Below are positions 62,466 through 64,000 of a stretch of DNA of 64,000 nucleotides, piece after piece. Positions within the stretch are counted from its first letter, which is position 1; each line of letters begins with the position of its first letter. Origin of the DNA: Halorientalis sp. IM1011 (GTDB lineage Archaea > Halobacteriota > Halobacteria > Halobacteriales > Haloarculaceae); assembly GCF_001989615.1 (NCBI RefSeq), contig NZ_CP019067.1:1736001-1800000 (forward strand). The letters run 5' to 3'. A model generated the notes under the pieces. That model was not told the DNA's origin. It saw only the letters and a list, made by a program, of their open reading frames with translations, and ran no database searches. The position numbers and the translations under genes are program-made.

Positions 62466-63308
62466 TCAGTTGAACAGGCCGAACACGCCTTCCTCGTCGT
62501 CCTCGTCCTCGTCGTCGGTGTCGGCCGCCTCGTCGTCGCTGTCCCCGTCGTCGTCGGTGTCGGGCGTCGCGCTCGGCTCGAACTCCTGTTCGGGTTCGAC
62601 GCCGCCCTCGGTGTTTGCCTCGTAAATCTCTTCGAGGGTGGACGCCAGCCGCCGGTAGGCTTCGGCGGCGTAGCTGTCGGGATCGTTGATGAGCAGCGGT
62701 TCGTTCCGGGTGGCGTCCTGGTCCTCGGGGACGACGGCCAGCATCTCCATGTCGAGTTTGTCGGCGACTTCGGAGACGTTGGTGTCGTCGTCGGCCCGGG
62801 TCAGCACCGCACCGACCACGTCGCCGTCGATCCGTTCGGCCAGCTGGGCTGTCTTGACGGTGTCGCCGATGGCGACCTCGTCGGCGGTGGTGACGAGCAA
62901 GACGCCGTCGGCCAGTCCGAGGGGGACGGTCGTCTCGTGGCTCAACCCGGCCCCGGTGTCGATGAGGACGATCTCGTAGGCCGTCGAGAGCGCCTTGACG
63001 ACCTTCCGGAGCTTCGCGGGGTCGGCGTCGGCGAAGGCCTCCAGGTTGCGCTCGCCGGGGACTACCGTGATCCCGCCGGGGCCCTCGATGATCGCGTCGC
63101 TGACGGCCGCCTTGCCGGCGAGCACCTGGTGGAGACTCGGTTCGTGATCTACGTCGAGCATCGCTCCCAGGTTGGCCATCCCCAGATCGGCGTCGACCAC
63201 GACCACGTCGTGGCCGGCGTCCTGGAGCGACACGGCGACGTTGATCGCCGTCGTGGTCTTCCCGACGCCGCCCTTCCCGCCTGCGATTGTGTAGACGTAT
63301 CCCGTCAT
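62466..63308 (-). CDS. minD: MinD/ParA-family ATPase with acidic tail
   Basis: This 280-residue deviant Walker ATPase has KGGVGKT at residues 12-18, VVVDADLGMANL (switch) and VLIDTGAG (Walker B). It should dimerise on ATP and position or activate another component. After residue 230 comes a long Asp/Glu-rich linker that ends in a hydrophobic tip, EEGVFGLFN. Haloarchaea contain several MinD homologues, some acting in placing motility machinery rather than FtsZ. No MinC or MinE is adjacent. It starts at the ATG at 63308 behind a clear TATA box. Confidence 0.87.
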   Translation of the reverse strand: MTGYVYTIAGGKGGVGKTTTAINVAVSLQDAGHDVVVVDADLGMANLGAMLDVDHEPSLHQVLAGKAAVSDAIIEGPGGITVVPGERNLEAFADADPAKLRKVVKALSTAYEIVLIDTGAGLSHETTVPLGLADGVLLVTTADEVAIGDTVKTAQLAERIDGDVVGAVLTRADDDTNVSEVADKLDMEMLAVVPEDQDATRNEPLLINDPDSYAAEAYRRLASTLEEIYEANTEGGVEPEQEFEPSATPDTDDDGDSDDEAADTDDEDEDDEEGVFGLFN

Positions 63309-63340
63309 ACTTCCTGTTACCTTGCTACAGACAAGGGAAA

Positions 63341-63348
63341 CATATAAA
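63341..63348 (-). promoter_or_regulatory. TATA box of the MinD-like gene
   Basis: TTTATATG on the minus strand lies 33-40 bases before the ATG at 63308 and is the best TATA match in the window. A transcript start about 10 bases before the ATG is expected. Confidence 0.6.
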
Positions 63349-63575
63349 CCCGTGCGTCTGCCGGGTTTTCTCCCCTCGTCCACGCCATCCCTGCCCGGGG
63401 CGACGGACCCGCCGCCACCGACACCCGGACGTCTGCTAGGTGAACACACGCCCGAATGGTTGAAAAGCGCCACGGTCTATTTCAATACGTGATTACGTGA
63501 AGTGATATACGGCGTTCCGTGGTCGGCCCGGCCCGGTCAACAGTTACTTACCTCGCATTCGGCTATACAGGAGTA

Positions 63576-64000
63576 ATGAGTAGCTCCGAGCAGGACCAGA
63601 CGGACAAACAAAAATACGAGTTCCAGAAGGTCATCGAGGACCTCAAAGAGTACGAGGGGTCGGGGACGCAACTCGTCACCATCTACATCCCCGAGGATCG
63701 CCAGATCAGCTCCGTCGTCGAACACGTCACCCAGGAGCACAGCGAGGCCTCCAACATCAAGTCCAAGCAGACCCGCACCGCCGTGCAGGACGCGCTGACC
63801 TCCATCAAGGACCGCCTGCGCTACTACGACGTCTACCCGCCCGACAACGGCATGGTCATCTTCTCGGGTGCCATCGACTCCGGCGGCGGCCGCACCGAGA
63901 TGGTCACCAAGGTGCTCGAATCGCCGCCCCAGTCCATCGAGTCGTTCCGCTACCACTGCGATTCGGACTTCCTCACCGAACCGCTCGAAGAGATGCTCGG
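63576..64000 (+). CDS. prf1: Peptide chain release factor aRF1, N-terminal part
   Basis: The first 141 codons lie in the window and the gene runs off the right edge. The product recognises all three stop codons and releases the peptide. The stop-reading loop NIKS is at residues 60-63 (EASNIKSKQTRTAV), and the YxCxxxF-type region (FRYHCDSDFLTE) is near residue 125. The GGQ domain lies beyond the window. It starts at the ATG at 63576 after a GGAG. It is divergent from the MinD-like gene. Confidence 0.95.
   Translation, partial: MSSSEQDQTDKQKYEFQKVIEDLKEYEGSGTQLVTIYIPEDRQISSVVEHVTQEHSEASNIKSKQTRTAVQDALTSIKDRLRYYDVYPPDNGMVIFSGAIDSGGGRTEMVTKVLESPPQSIESFRYHCDSDFLTEPLEEML

Overview
The window is chromosomal DNA of an extremely halophilic archaeon (class Halobacteria). 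The evidence is high GC with acidic proteins throughout, a halobacterial-type plant-like ferredoxin, halocyanin-type blue copper proteins, twin-arginine lipoproteins, archaeal enzymes (CTP-dependent riboflavin kinase, CDP-archaeol synthase, tRNA-Ile2 agmatidine synthetase TiaS, 4-demethylwyosine synthase, aRF1) and TATA boxes about 25-35 bases before start codons. A Haloarcula-like genus is plausible, but this cannot be settled by reading. I saw no rRNA, tRNA or CRISPR array.

Layout. 1-7 kb: start of a probable hisI, a Tat lipoprotein, a prepilin peptidase, ferredoxin, a PiT phosphate transporter, hisA, a rhodanese lipoprotein, hisB with a duplicated 3' tail enclosing a 59-codon gene, and an ACT protein. 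7-24 kb: a PAS histidine kinase, a KaiC-like ATPase, YigZ, upp, a DJ-1 protein, katG, membrane proteins, a ZIP transporter, cysK, a second PiT transporter, a 7TM histidine kinase, a CorC-like CBS protein, and a glutaredoxin-like/peroxiredoxin-like pair. 24-34 kb: tsaC, citrate synthase, a PhoU/TrkA-C protein, an aspartoacylase-type hydrolase, two tandem membrane paralogues with duplicated promoters, tiaS and an HTH regulator. 34-41 kb: a respiratory block with halocyanin, plastocyanin, Rieske protein and cytochrome b, plus small membrane proteins, then pyrE and a NifU-like protein. 41-50 kb: a purine permease, RidA, a DHH phosphoesterase, a HEAT protein, and the tetrapyrrole genes hemC, SUMT and hemD. 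50-51.5 kb: a TnpB-only IS200/IS605-type element. 51.5-64 kb: carS, a proline dehydrogenase interrupted by TAG, DUF502, ilvE, a tandem UspA, ribB-ribK, taw1, an HTH-like paralogue pair, argS, a MinD-like ATPase and the start of prf1.

The genes are mostly housekeeping, in short divergent or convergent units. The bc-type complex (Rieske, cytochrome b, small membrane partners) probably passes electrons to the adjacent blue copper proteins. hemC-SUMT-hemD form one minus-strand siroheme/cobalamin precursor unit. ribK and ribB sit together for flavin synthesis.

The less ordinary signals are mostly non-coding or small. (i) A modular multi-hairpin intergenic repeat occurs in three places, and two copies differ by paired compensatory changes in two stems. 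(ii) An array of alternating hairpins lies at 57.8-58.2 kb, with a possible relative inside the duplicated hisB tail. (iii) An in-frame TAG in proline dehydrogenase falls before its substrate-binding arginine pair. (iv) Four convergent gene pairs share a single CTAG as both stop codons. (v) The TnpB element's presumptive guide lies antisense to the end of carS.
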